Shown here piece by piece: positions 15,371 through 21,815 of a stretch of 21,815 nucleotides of DNA; position 1 is the stretch's first letter, and each line of letters starts with the position of its first letter. The notes beneath the pieces are model-generated. The model was not told where the DNA came from and made no database searches. It saw nothing but the letters and a program-made list of their open reading frames with translations. Both the position numbers and the translations under genes were made by a program. The stretch is from CAYZMS01 sp964479625. GTDB lineage: Bacteria > Bacteroidota > Bacteroidia > Chitinophagales > Saprospiraceae. The DNA is taken from assembly GCA_964479625.1 (NCBI GenBank), contig CAYZMS010000047.1, forward strand, positions 1 through 21,815, in the 5' to 3' direction.

Positions 15371-15580
15371 GCCTGCGGTTTCACGTCCTGGCTTAAACGG
15401 ATGGAGTGAAACGGGCTACTTTCTTTTTCGACTCTGTGTGCGCACACGGTTTGAAAGGATAAATTGCCTGGCCCCGGTTGACTTAACGTTTTCAGTTATG
15501 TGATGGATTGGAAAGGCAACCCGTGATAGCCCCAGAAGGGCCGTAACCCATGGAGTTGCCAGAACGATCGGTATAGTCTG

Positions 15581-15730
15581 ATGAAGATGCCGAATGGGGA
15601 TACCTATCTCAGCGACAGAAAACTTCAGACCAGTACCGAAGATCAAACGAACCACTTTGATCGATTTATGCCGGAGAAGGAAAGGCATTGTCCGGAACGG
15701 AATGGGGAAAAGCCCCCTAATTCCGCTTAG
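15581..15730 (+). CDS. Doubtful 49-residue ORF in the GH18 leader
   Basis: ATG at 15581 opens a frame with polar, charged content (MKMPNGDTYLSDRK to PPNSA). It ends at TAG 15728-15730, four bases before the shared leader motif. There is no signal peptide, membrane segment or recognised family. The opposite strand is also open here, so this may be non-coding RNA. Confidence 0.2.
   Translation: MKMPNGDTYLSDRKLQTSTEDQTNHFDRFMPEKERHCPERNGEKPPNSA
15698..15725 (+). other. Hairpin next to the shared motif in the GH18 leader
   Basis: CGGAAT-GGGG pairs with CCCC-ATTCCG across a five-base loop, with a 3-base bulge on the right arm. It ends 8 bases before the shared motif at 15734. Confidence 0.45.
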
Positions 15731-15733
15731 TAC

Positions 15734-15759
15734 AACTATGCTTTTACAGATTGTATGAA
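15734..15759 (+). promoter_or_regulatory. Motif shared by both chitinase leaders, copy B
   Basis: AACTATGCTTTTACAG followed by TTGTATGAA, 52 bp before the GH18 chitinase ATG at 15811. It matches copy A at 12204-12230. Confidence 0.5.
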
Positions 15760-15774
15760 ACATTTTTAACCATT

Positions 15775-15792
15775 GATCAGCTTGGGCTGATC
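15775..15792 (+). other. Hairpin just upstream of the GH18 chitinase start
   Basis: GATCAGC-TTGG-GCTGATC, a perfect 7-bp stem with a 4-base loop, ending 18 bases before the ATG. It may influence ribosome access. Confidence 0.5.
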
Positions 15793-15810
15793 CAAACAAT
15801 TTCCATTAAA

Positions 15811-18800
15811 ATGAAAAACACAAGTCGAATGCTTACTATTCCAAAAGGGATCTTTGTGATTCTTGGAATGTTGGCCTTTACCACTTTTAACTTAAGGGCG
15901 CAGGTAGATGGCGGAGCCACACATACCACCGCCGATCACAACAAAGAAATAATTGCCTACTTTCCCCAATGGGATGCCTGGAAGGCCGCAAATGCAGGAT
16001 TACCATCAGCTGGGGTTTATAACCAACTGAATGTAGATTATTCTCAGTATACCATTATCAATTGGTCTTTTTTGGGGGTTGCACAAGATGGCTCCATGCA
16101 TAGTGGGGATCTGCGCAATAAGGATATTTATAAAGTAGGGGAAGTGCAAGAGCCCGGGCAGATGTTCTGGGATGACATTTACTCCAGTTGGGATTATTGG
16201 TTGTTTTATGGAGAACTGGAGGTATTGCATTACCTGCCGGATAATATTGACGAACTGCCGGACCATGCCTTGTACTATGTTTTTGAGCAATACGGGTACA
16301 AAGGAAATGGCAGCGGGTGGATCAATGTTAATACTGGAGAAACAGGTGATTACCCCCTTCCTGTTTCCAAAAAAGACGGAGCTCCCGGCCTTCGTGATCT
16401 TTGCCAGGAGAACGGAGTGAAGCTAATGGCTTCTATCGGTGGCTGGAGTATGTGTAAGCACTTCCCGGAAATGGCTGCTGACCCCGTCAAACGCCAACGC
16501 TTCCTGGACGACTGCGCTACCCTTATGGACATGGGTTTTGACGGAATCGACCTGGATTGGGAATATCCTAATAATCCCGGGATGAATATCGAGAACTACG
16601 GACCACAGGATTACGAGAATTTTGCCCTTTTGGTGGAAGCTATCCGACAGACGATCGGTCCCGACAAATTGATCACTGCGGCTTTTTCTGCCAGTCCTGA
16701 TAATCTGCAGGGCTTTGATTGGGGACGGCTTGCCCAATCCATGGATTATTTCAACATGATGACCTATGACTTTGTAGGGGGATGGGCTGATGAAACTGGT
16801 CATAATTCCGGGTTGTATGATACCCCGGCAGCACCCTTTAGCTGGGATAACACCTTCAATTACCTGCTTTCCAGGGGGGTGCAATCCCAACAGATCAATA
16901 TGGGTACGGCCTTCTATGGAAGGGGAGTGGTAACAGATGGACCTGCCAGTCTCGGGGCACCCACCAAAAAATCACCGACAACAGTTCAACCGGATGGCCC
17001 TGTAGTAACGGCATCAGACTTCACCAATTGGGGGGGCTTTGACGGAACACCCTTTTATAATTACATTCTGCAAACGATCGATGCACCCAACAGCGGCTGG
17101 ACCAAGCATTGGGATGATGTAGCTAAGGTCCCCTACGCAACCAAAGGGAATTTTTTCCTGAGCTACGATGACGAGCAGTCGATCGAATTGAAGGCCGATT
17201 ATATCAACGACAACCATGTTGGTGGGGTGATCATTTGGGAGATATTCAGCGACTGGGATGTAGGGCCCGTTACTCAAAATTTTGGAAATAAATTGCGGTA
17301 CTGTCCGGATACCAAAGCTCCACTTGCCAATGTTTTGAACAGGGTTTTTGCAGATGGGGGGACTCCTCGTCAGGACCAGACCATCTCCTTTGCGCCCTTA
17401 GCCGATATGGAAACGGATGATGAACCAATCACGCTTTCCGCTTCTGCCAGTTCCGGTTTAGCGGTAAGTTTCAGTGTACTTTCCGGGCCGGCTTCCATTG
17501 ACGACAATACGCTTACTCTTACCGGTCAGGCAGGAACGGTTACCGTCCGGGCAAGTCAATCGGGTAATGCGAGTTATAATCCGGCGCCTCCGGTAGATCA
17601 AAGTTTCGAAGTGACTGGCGAGCCGGTAGAATCTTTGCTGGTAAGTATTACCGCATCTTCCGATGTCAGTTGCGCTGGCGGCGCCGATGGTAGTGCAACC
17701 GCCGAAGCTTCCGGTGGGACAGCTCCTTATCAATTCACCTGGTCAAATGGTTTGAATACTGCTACCGCCAGCAACCTGGCTGCAGGCAGTTATATCATTA
17801 CGATAACGGATGCTAAAGGAGTAACTGCTACAGCATCCGCCGAAATAGGAGCTCCAGCAGCCCTGCAGTTGAGCACCGCTGTCGACAATGCTACCGAAGG
17901 AGCAACCGACGGTTCCATTGATCTTTCGGTGACCGGTGGTACGAGCTCCTATTTCTACAGTTGGTCAACTGGTGCCTCCACGGAAGATTTAAGTGGGCTT
18001 GCTGCCGGAACATATGGGGTGACGGTTACCGACGCCAATGGATGTACGGGATCTACTTTAGCTACGGTAGATGAGGAACCTCCCGGAAACGGTTGTACCG
18101 ATCCGGAATGGGAGCCTTACCCCACGGTTTACCAGGCAGGTGACCGGGTGGTATACAACGGTACCATTTATGAAGCGCAAACGGGTCCGATTTGGGTAAC
18201 TCCCGGCTCCGGTGAACACTGGTGGAAGACCATTGGGCCCTGCGATAGCCCTCCGGGAAAAATGTCGCAAACCATTTCCTTCGACCCAATTGAAGACAAG
18301 GATGTTAATGATCCCGATTTTAATATTAGTGCAACGGCTTCTTCGGGCCTAAGCGTAAGCTTTGCCATTAGCGGTCCGGCTACCCTTAGCGGGACAACTG
18401 TTAGTTTAACCGGAGCAGCAGGAACCGTCACGATTACGGCCAGTCAGTCTGGTAATGCAGATTATGAGGCAGCCCTGGAGGTAAGCCGTTCCTTTGAAGT
18501 TACGGAAGGGGATGATCCCGAACCCCAAGAGTGTGATATTCCCGAATGGGATCCCGGTACCATATATACCCAAGGAGCCCGGGTTGCTTACAACAATAAC
18601 ATTTATGAAGCGAATTACTGGACTCAGGGTAATAATCCCGAGCAATTTAGCGGCCCATGGCAGCATTGGACGCTTATAGGGCCTTGTGAAGCCCCTGCAG
18701 GTTCCGCCTTCTTACCGGGTCAGGGAGGCCTCATTGGACAGGAACAAACTTTAAGGGCTTTCCCTAACCCAACTAAAGGAGAAGTAGAGCTTTCCTTAAG

Positions 18801-18996
18801 GCTGACAACCAGCGGCCCGGTTCAACTGGACCTAATGGATATTCAGGGCCGGGTTTTGCAAAACATCCTCCAAACAGAAATGGGGGCCGGCTTTTACCGC
18901 ATTCCTGTTAACCTTAACAATTACGAAAACGGCTTGTATTTGATCCGTTTTAATACCGGAGCAACACAGCAGGTACTCAAGCTTTCTAAGCAGTAA
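15811..18996 (+). CDS. Secreted GH18 chitinase with CBM5/12 and SprB modules, T9SS-sorted
   Basis: The 1061-residue protein should cleave chitin by the retaining GH18 mechanism. Signal peptide: MKNTSRMLTIPKG then a hydrophobic core, ending near LRAQ. The GH18 barrel covers about 45-515, with SIGGWSM before the active site and DGIDLDWE at 244-251; Glu251 is the acid and Asp249 its partner. It is followed by an Ig-like domain about 523-605, two SprB-type repeats about 611-757, CBM5/12 at 762-811, Ig-like about 820-905, CBM5/12 at 908-960, and a T9SS sorting domain with FPNPTKGE at about 984. I chose ATG 15811 because it starts a normal signal peptide; the frame extends upstream to a TTG at 15751 that would bury it. 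It pairs with the GH19 enzyme upstream: the first CBM of that protein and the CBM at 762-811 share 43 of 50 residues. Confidence 0.95.
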   Translation: MKNTSRMLTIPKGIFVILGMLAFTTFNLRAQVDGGATHTTADHNKEIIAYFPQWDAWKAANAGLPSAGVYNQLNVDYSQYTIINWSFLGVAQDGSMHSGDLRNKDIYKVGEVQEPGQMFWDDIYSSWDYWLFYGELEVLHYLPDNIDELPDHALYYVFEQYGYKGNGSGWINVNTGETGDYPLPVSKKDGAPGLRDLCQENGVKLMASIGGWSMCKHFPEMAADPVKRQRFLDDCATLMDMGFDGIDLDWEYPNNPGMNIENYGPQDYENFALLVEAIRQTIGPDKLITAAFSASPDNLQGFDWGRLAQSMDYFNMMTYDFVGGWADETGHNSGLYDTPAAPFSWDNTFNYLLSRGVQSQQINMGTAFYGRGVVTDGPASLGAPTKKSPTTVQPDGPVVTASDFTNWGGFDGTPFYNYILQTIDAPNSGWTKHWDDVAKVPYATKGNFFLSYDDEQSIELKADYINDNHVGGVIIWEIFSDWDVGPVTQNFGNKLRYCPDTKAPLANVLNRVFADGGTPRQDQTISFAPLADMETDDEPITLSASASSGLAVSFSVLSGPASIDDNTLTLTGQAGTVTVRASQSGNASYNPAPPVDQSFEVTGEPVESLLVSITASSDVSCAGGADGSATAEASGGTAPYQFTWSNGLNTATASNLAAGSYIITITDAKGVTATASAEIGAPAALQLSTAVDNATEGATDGSIDLSVTGGTSSYFYSWSTGASTEDLSGLAAGTYGVTVTDANGCTGSTLATVDEEPPGNGCTDPEWEPYPTVYQAGDRVVYNGTIYEAQTGPIWVTPGSGEHWWKTIGPCDSPPGKMSQTISFDPIEDKDVNDPDFNISATASSGLSVSFAISGPATLSGTTVSLTGAAGTVTITASQSGNADYEAALEVSRSFEVTEGDDPEPQECDIPEWDPGTIYTQGARVAYNNNIYEANYWTQGNNPEQFSGPWQHWTLIGPCEAPAGSAFLPGQGGLIGQEQTLRAFPNPTKGEVELSLRLTTSGPVQLDLMDIQGRVLQNILQTEMGAGFYRIPVNLNNYENGLYLIRFNTGATQQVLKLSKQ

Positions 18997-19016
18997 CTGA
19001 AAGTATTTAATTTGCG

Positions 19017-19051
19017 GGCGGCTCAAAGCGAAGTAGAAGCTTTGAGCCGCC
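19017..19051. terminator. Long perfect stem between convergent genes
   Basis: GGCGGCTCAAAGC at 19017-19029 pairs over 13 bp with GCTTTGAGCCGCC at 19039-19051, with a 9-base loop. It sits 20 bp after the GH18 stop and 75 bp beyond the end of the convergent iscA gene. Neither side has a clear T-run, so it may act as a 3' stabiliser or a weak bidirectional terminator. Confidence 0.5.
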
Positions 19052-19126
19052 TAAAAAAGGTTCCTTGAAGTGGGGTTTAAACCAGCTACTGGGCTGTTTC
19101 CTGCTTATTCCTATTGGGAAGGGCCT

Positions 19127-19453
19127 CTACAGGGCGAAACTTTCCCCACAACCGCAAGTACGGGAAGCATTGGGGTTATTAAAATAAAACCCTTTGCCGT
19201 TTAAGCCACCTGAAAATTCCAGGGTGGTATTGCATAGATAAAGGAAGCTCTTTAGATCCGTAACGATCTTCACCCCCTTGTCCTCGAAAACCTGGTCGTC
19301 TGGCCGATCTACGGTATCAAATTCCATGATATAGGTCAAACCGGAACAACCGCCGCTGGTAACAGAAACCCGTATAAAGTGGCTGTCTGTGATCGCTCCC
19401 TCATTTCGAATTTCTTCTATGCGCTGTTTGGCTGTGTCTGCAACAAATAACAT
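19127..19453 (-). CDS. iscA: A-type Fe-S cluster carrier (HesB/IscA family)
   Basis: The 108-residue cytoplasmic protein is full length for the family. It carries the three cluster-binding cysteines C36 (SGGCSGLTY), C100 and C102 (TCGCGESF). A-type carriers receive or transfer Fe-S clusters or iron to target enzymes. It lies 104 bp downstream of a cysteine desulfurase gene on the same strand, consistent with joint function, but no scaffold gene (iscU or sufBCD) is in the window. Other A-type members (SufA, ErpA) cannot be separated by sequence alone. Confidence 0.93.
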   Translation of the reverse strand: MLFVADTAKQRIEEIRNEGAITDSHFIRVSVTSGGCSGLTYIMEFDTVDRPDDQVFEDKGVKIVTDLKSFLYLCNTTLEFSGGLNGKGFYFNNPNASRTCGCGESFAL

Positions 19454-19499
19454 TGTACAAGTTTAATTTCTAAAATTTGGACTAATTTATGAAACATTT

Positions 19500-19530
19500 A
19501 AAAAGGACGCCAGTTCTGGATCTTCCTTTA
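19500..19530 (-). terminator. Possible terminator between iscS and iscA
   Basis: On the minus strand, AAAGGA pairs with TCCTTT, with inner CCA/TGG pairing, and a T-rich run follows. It could end part of the iscS transcripts before iscA. The stem is interrupted, so this is moderate evidence. A TACCTTTA box near 19544 could start a separate iscA transcript. Confidence 0.35.
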
Positions 19531-19557
19531 TTTTGGAGTTTAAAGGTACTTACTTAC

Positions 19558-20793
19558 TCAAAACTCCACCCCGTCTTTGAATAGTTCCCAGGCCGGACTT
19601 TGACTGCGCAATTGCCCTACCCGTTCAACCACGGCCTGGATGCTGCGGTCGATTTCAGCCTGGGTGGTAGGCCGGCCCAAACTGAATCGAATAGAAGCAT
19701 TGGCTACATCTTTAGGTAACCCCATATTCATTAACACGTGGGAGGGTTCCAGGTTGGAAGAGGTGCAGGCAGAGCCTGCCGCCACCGCTATCTCCCGGTT
19801 TAAGGCAAGCATCAAGGCTTCTCCATCAATATATCGAAAAGAAAGATTGCTGACATGGGGTAAACGGTAGTCCACCGTGCCATTCACATAGACCTCTTCC
19901 AGCTTTTCCAGCAGGCTCTTTTCCAAAAGGTCTCTCAGCTGACCCAGCCGTTCCCCTTCTGATCCCATTTCTTTACCCGCAATGGTTGCTGCGGCACCAA
20001 ACCCTACGATCCCTGGCACATTCAGCGTGCCAGACCGGAATCCTCCCTCATGGCCTCCGCCGTCGATCTGAGGGCTCAAGGCTACTCTTGGGGCCTTGCG
20101 ATTGACGAATAAAGCGCCGATACCTTTTGGACCATACATTTTATGGGCTGAACAGCTTAATAAATGGACCCCTGCGGCCCTTGGTTTGACAGGGATCTTA
20201 CCTACGGCCTGTGTTGCATCACTCATCAGCAATGTTCCTTTTTCAGCGCATAGGGCACCAATGCTTTCCATCGGCTGGATCACCCCTGTTTCATTGTTGG
20301 CCCACATAATGGCGACCAGGATGGTATCCGGGCGAATGGCCTTCTCCAAGGCTTTTAAATCTACCAGACCATCGGGTTGAACATCCAGGTAGGTTAGTTC
20401 GCCACCTTGTTTTTCAATGCGCTCGCAGGCATCGAGTACGGCCTTGTGTTCGGTTTTGAGAGTGACGATATGTCTGCCCTTACTTTGGTATCGTTCAAAT
20501 ACGCCTTTTAAAGCGAGATTATTGGATTCGGTAGCTCCAGAAGTAAATATGATTGCCTCTGGTTCTACCTTTAGCAGATCAGCTATTTGGCCCCGGGCAA
20601 TATCCACCGCCTGCTCTGCCGCCCACCCATAGGCATGAGACCGGCTGGCCGCATTTCCTGGTAGTTTCGAAAAATAAGGCAGCATGGCTTCAAGGACTTC
20701 CTTGTCGACCGGTGTCGTAGCATTGTAATCCAGGTATATTAGTTTTGAATTATTAAATTCCATATTTTTATTTAATTCCTGCTTAGATGACAT
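19558..20793 (-). CDS. iscS: Cysteine desulfurase (NifS/IscS group)
   Basis: The 411-residue PLP enzyme takes sulfur from cysteine as a persulfide for Fe-S assembly and tRNA thiolation. Motifs: YLDYNATTP at 20-28, SGATESNN at 85-92, the H116 region TEHKAV, the PLP lysine K218 in SCSAHKMYGPKG, and the active-site Cys343 in GSACTSSNLEPSH, which marks the IscS/NifS (class I) type. The start at 20793 has an AGGA just upstream; a second in-frame ATG at codon 11 (20763) gives the more usual length and is a fair alternative. An IS element ends 28 bp upstream, so the native promoter region has probably been displaced. It precedes iscA. Confidence 0.95.
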   Translation of the reverse strand: MSSKQELNKNMEFNNSKLIYLDYNATTPVDKEVLEAMLPYFSKLPGNAASRSHAYGWAAEQAVDIARGQIADLLKVEPEAIIFTSGATESNNLALKGVFERYQSKGRHIVTLKTEHKAVLDACERIEKQGGELTYLDVQPDGLVDLKALEKAIRPDTILVAIMWANNETGVIQPMESIGALCAEKGTLLMSDATQAVGKIPVKPRAAGVHLLSCSAHKMYGPKGIGALFVNRKAPRVALSPQIDGGGHEGGFRSGTLNVPGIVGFGAAATIAGKEMGSEGERLGQLRDLLEKSLLEKLEEVYVNGTVDYRLPHVSNLSFRYIDGEALMLALNREIAVAAGSACTSSNLEPSHVLMNMGLPKDVANASIRFSLGRPTTQAEIDRSIQAVVERVGQLRSQSPAWELFKDGVEF

Positions 20794-20821
20794 TTATCCT
20801 TTTCAATTTAACCATTTAAAC

Positions 20822-20839
20822 GGCGTTGTTGCACAGATG
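20822..20839. repeat. Probable terminal inverted repeat of an IS5-family element
   Basis: GGCGTTGTTGCACAGATG resembles the GGC-TTGTTG ends of IS903-type IS5 elements and lies 43 bp beyond the transposase stop. The matching opposite end is not in the window, so this rests on one end only. Confidence 0.5.
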
Positions 20840-20882
20840 CTTACCGCAACTAAAAGAAATGCCTTGATTTTATCAAGTAGGC

Positions 20883-21725
20883 TTAAGAAGCCATTTTTAC
20901 GCTTTCTGGCATACCCGTTTTCGTCATCAAATTCAGACATCTGATCTTTACAGCTGCCTTCGTTACCTGAGTATCCATTTTTCGATCATTTATGATAATC
21001 CTACCTTCTTCATCCAACCAATAGACGGCATCCCGCCTGGGCGGAATTAATCCATCAATGCCCTTTTTCTCCAGCGATTGCCAACAGTGCTTTTTGTCAT
21101 AAGCCCCATCGCCACTTACTTTATCTACCTCATAAGAAATCTGATCCAACATAGGTTCCATCATAGCCGCATCATCCTGACCTGCTTCACTGAATTGATG
21201 AGCATAGATCATTCCAGTGGCCTGGTCCACGCTGATATGAAGTTTGCGCCTGGTCCTGCGTTTACTCCAGCCGTGCTTTCTAACTTTCCACCCGCCCTCT
21301 CCATATACTTTCAAACCTGTGCTGTCCATGACAATATGCATACTTCCATCAGCAGATGGTGGAGTTGAACAAGGGACATCTAATTTGGCACCTCGACGGC
21401 ATATCTGACTGTAGCTGGGCACTTCCAAATCCTGTCCCATCAATTGGATCAAGGATTCAGGGAAACCTTCCAGTTGCCGAAAACCCAGGTCAAAAACCAC
21501 TTCCAATTGATATAACACCAGTATGCAGCTTTCTGAATACTTGTATTGTCCGCCTTTTTGGGCCGGACGTTGATCATACCAGTTCTTAATCAACTCCTCA
21601 TCTAAGCACAGCGTTAAACTTCCGCGATTCTTAAGTGAACGATTATACGCTGACCAGTTCTTTATCTGGTATTTATCTTTTGGCTTTGCTTGACTGCTTC
21701 CCTTACTTTGTACTATCTTTGACAT
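20883..21725 (-). pseudogene. IS5-family transposase with internal deletion removing the catalytic Glu
   Basis: From ATG 21725 the protein has 280 residues, against about 330 usual for this group. The N-terminal DUF772-like part and the first catalytic Asp (MHIVMDSTGLKVYGEGGWKV) are present. RRTRRKLHISVD and the second Asp (VSGDGAYD) follow, then IPPRRDAVYW. After EEGRIIINDRKMDTQ the sequence jumps to the C-terminal region (KIRCLNLMTKTGMPES). The family segment with the YHRRS...E motif, holding the third catalytic residue, is missing, although the frame is intact. An upstream in-frame TTG at 21776 lies next to the promoter box and is less likely as the start. Confidence 0.75.
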
Positions 21726-21765
21726 GGGCTGGATGGTTGCTTGTATTTTTAGTTTGTGGTAAAAC

Positions 21766-21773
21766 CAAATATA
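21766..21773 (-). promoter_or_regulatory. -7 promoter box of the transposase gene
   Basis: The minus strand reads TATATTTG, an exact TAnnTTTG match, 40 bp before the ATG at 21725. Confidence 0.45.
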
Positions 21774-21815
21774 CAAATCACCAGCCCTTTTCTTTTAGTC
21801 TTTCACCCGATCCGT

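Larger units (their letters stand above)
20822..21815 (-). mobile_element. IS5-family insertion sequence, right end outside the window
   Basis: The element spans from the terminal repeat at 20822 to beyond the right edge of the window. It holds one transposase gene on the minus strand and a small CTTGAT-TTT-ATCAAG hairpin at 20863-20877 after its stop. The transposase carries an internal deletion, so the copy is probably not self-mobile. Confidence 0.65.

Noticed and set aside
15416..15799. Minus-strand open frame of 127 codons in the GH18 leader
   Set aside because: It has no recognisable family and overlaps the shared motif, several hairpins and the GH18 upstream region. Mentioned only as part of the leader finding.
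15751..15810. Upstream TTG start extending the GH18 chitinase by 20 residues
   Set aside because: It would place a polar stretch before a normal signal peptide that begins at ATG 15811, and it overlaps the shared leader motif and a hairpin.
1..21815. CRISPR arrays, tRNA and rRNA genes
   Set aside because: No regularly spaced repeats, tRNA-like cloverleaf or rRNA sequence was recognised on reading; a dedicated search was not possible.

Overview
The window looks like chromosomal DNA of a Bacteroidota bacterium, most likely a marine or aquatic member of Flavobacteriia or a close relative. Several lines of evidence agree. Three large secreted proteins end in type IX secretion (T9SS) sorting domains. 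A lipoprotein carries an acidic stretch after the lipobox cysteine, as in surface-export signals. Promoter-like TAnnTTTG boxes occur, Shine-Dalgarno sequences are rare, and a proteorhodopsin sits beside a lycopene cyclase of the flavobacterial type. The genus cannot be named from the sequence.

Layout. (1) 83-3515, plus strand: a T9SS-exported protein with two tandem DUF4465 units and a third conserved domain, then a BtuG-like beta-propeller surface lipoprotein. This pairing is typical of Bacteroidota cobalamin-capture loci; no TonB-dependent BtuB is inside the window. (2) 3531-3923, minus: a small membrane protein gene broken by one in-frame TGA. (3) 4096-4605, minus: a Dps-family ferritin with its own promoter box. 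(4) 4606-5006: a gap with a strong plus-strand terminator that no visible gene explains. (5) 5007-7061, minus: crtY then a green-tuned proton-pumping rhodopsin whose helix E carries the glycine that opens a carotenoid-antenna window. A short repeated sequence flanks these genes. (6) 7246-10595, minus: a coupled thiolase and hydratase/dehydrogenase pair for fatty-acid beta-oxidation. (7) 10766-11467, plus: two small membrane proteins. (8) 12263-18996, plus: two very large chitinases, one GH19 and one GH18, built from the same binding and adhesion modules in different order. Each follows a long, hairpin-rich non-coding leader, and the leaders share a short motif. (9) 19127-20793, minus: an A-type Fe-S carrier and a cysteine desulfurase. 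(10) 20822 to the right edge: an IS5-family element whose transposase has lost the segment holding its catalytic glutamate. It lies 28 bp upstream of the desulfurase gene.

Taken together, the genes fit a surface-attached or particle-associated heterotroph. It would digest chitin outside the cell, scavenge B12, gain energy from light, and oxidise fatty acids. I did not find a clearly new multi-gene system. The most promising less-described features are the two chitinase leaders (shared motif, a mini-ORF ending inside a terminator, perfect dyads), the unexplained terminator structure next to the rhodopsin, the repeat around crtY and rhodopsin, and a thiolase lacking its second catalytic cysteine.
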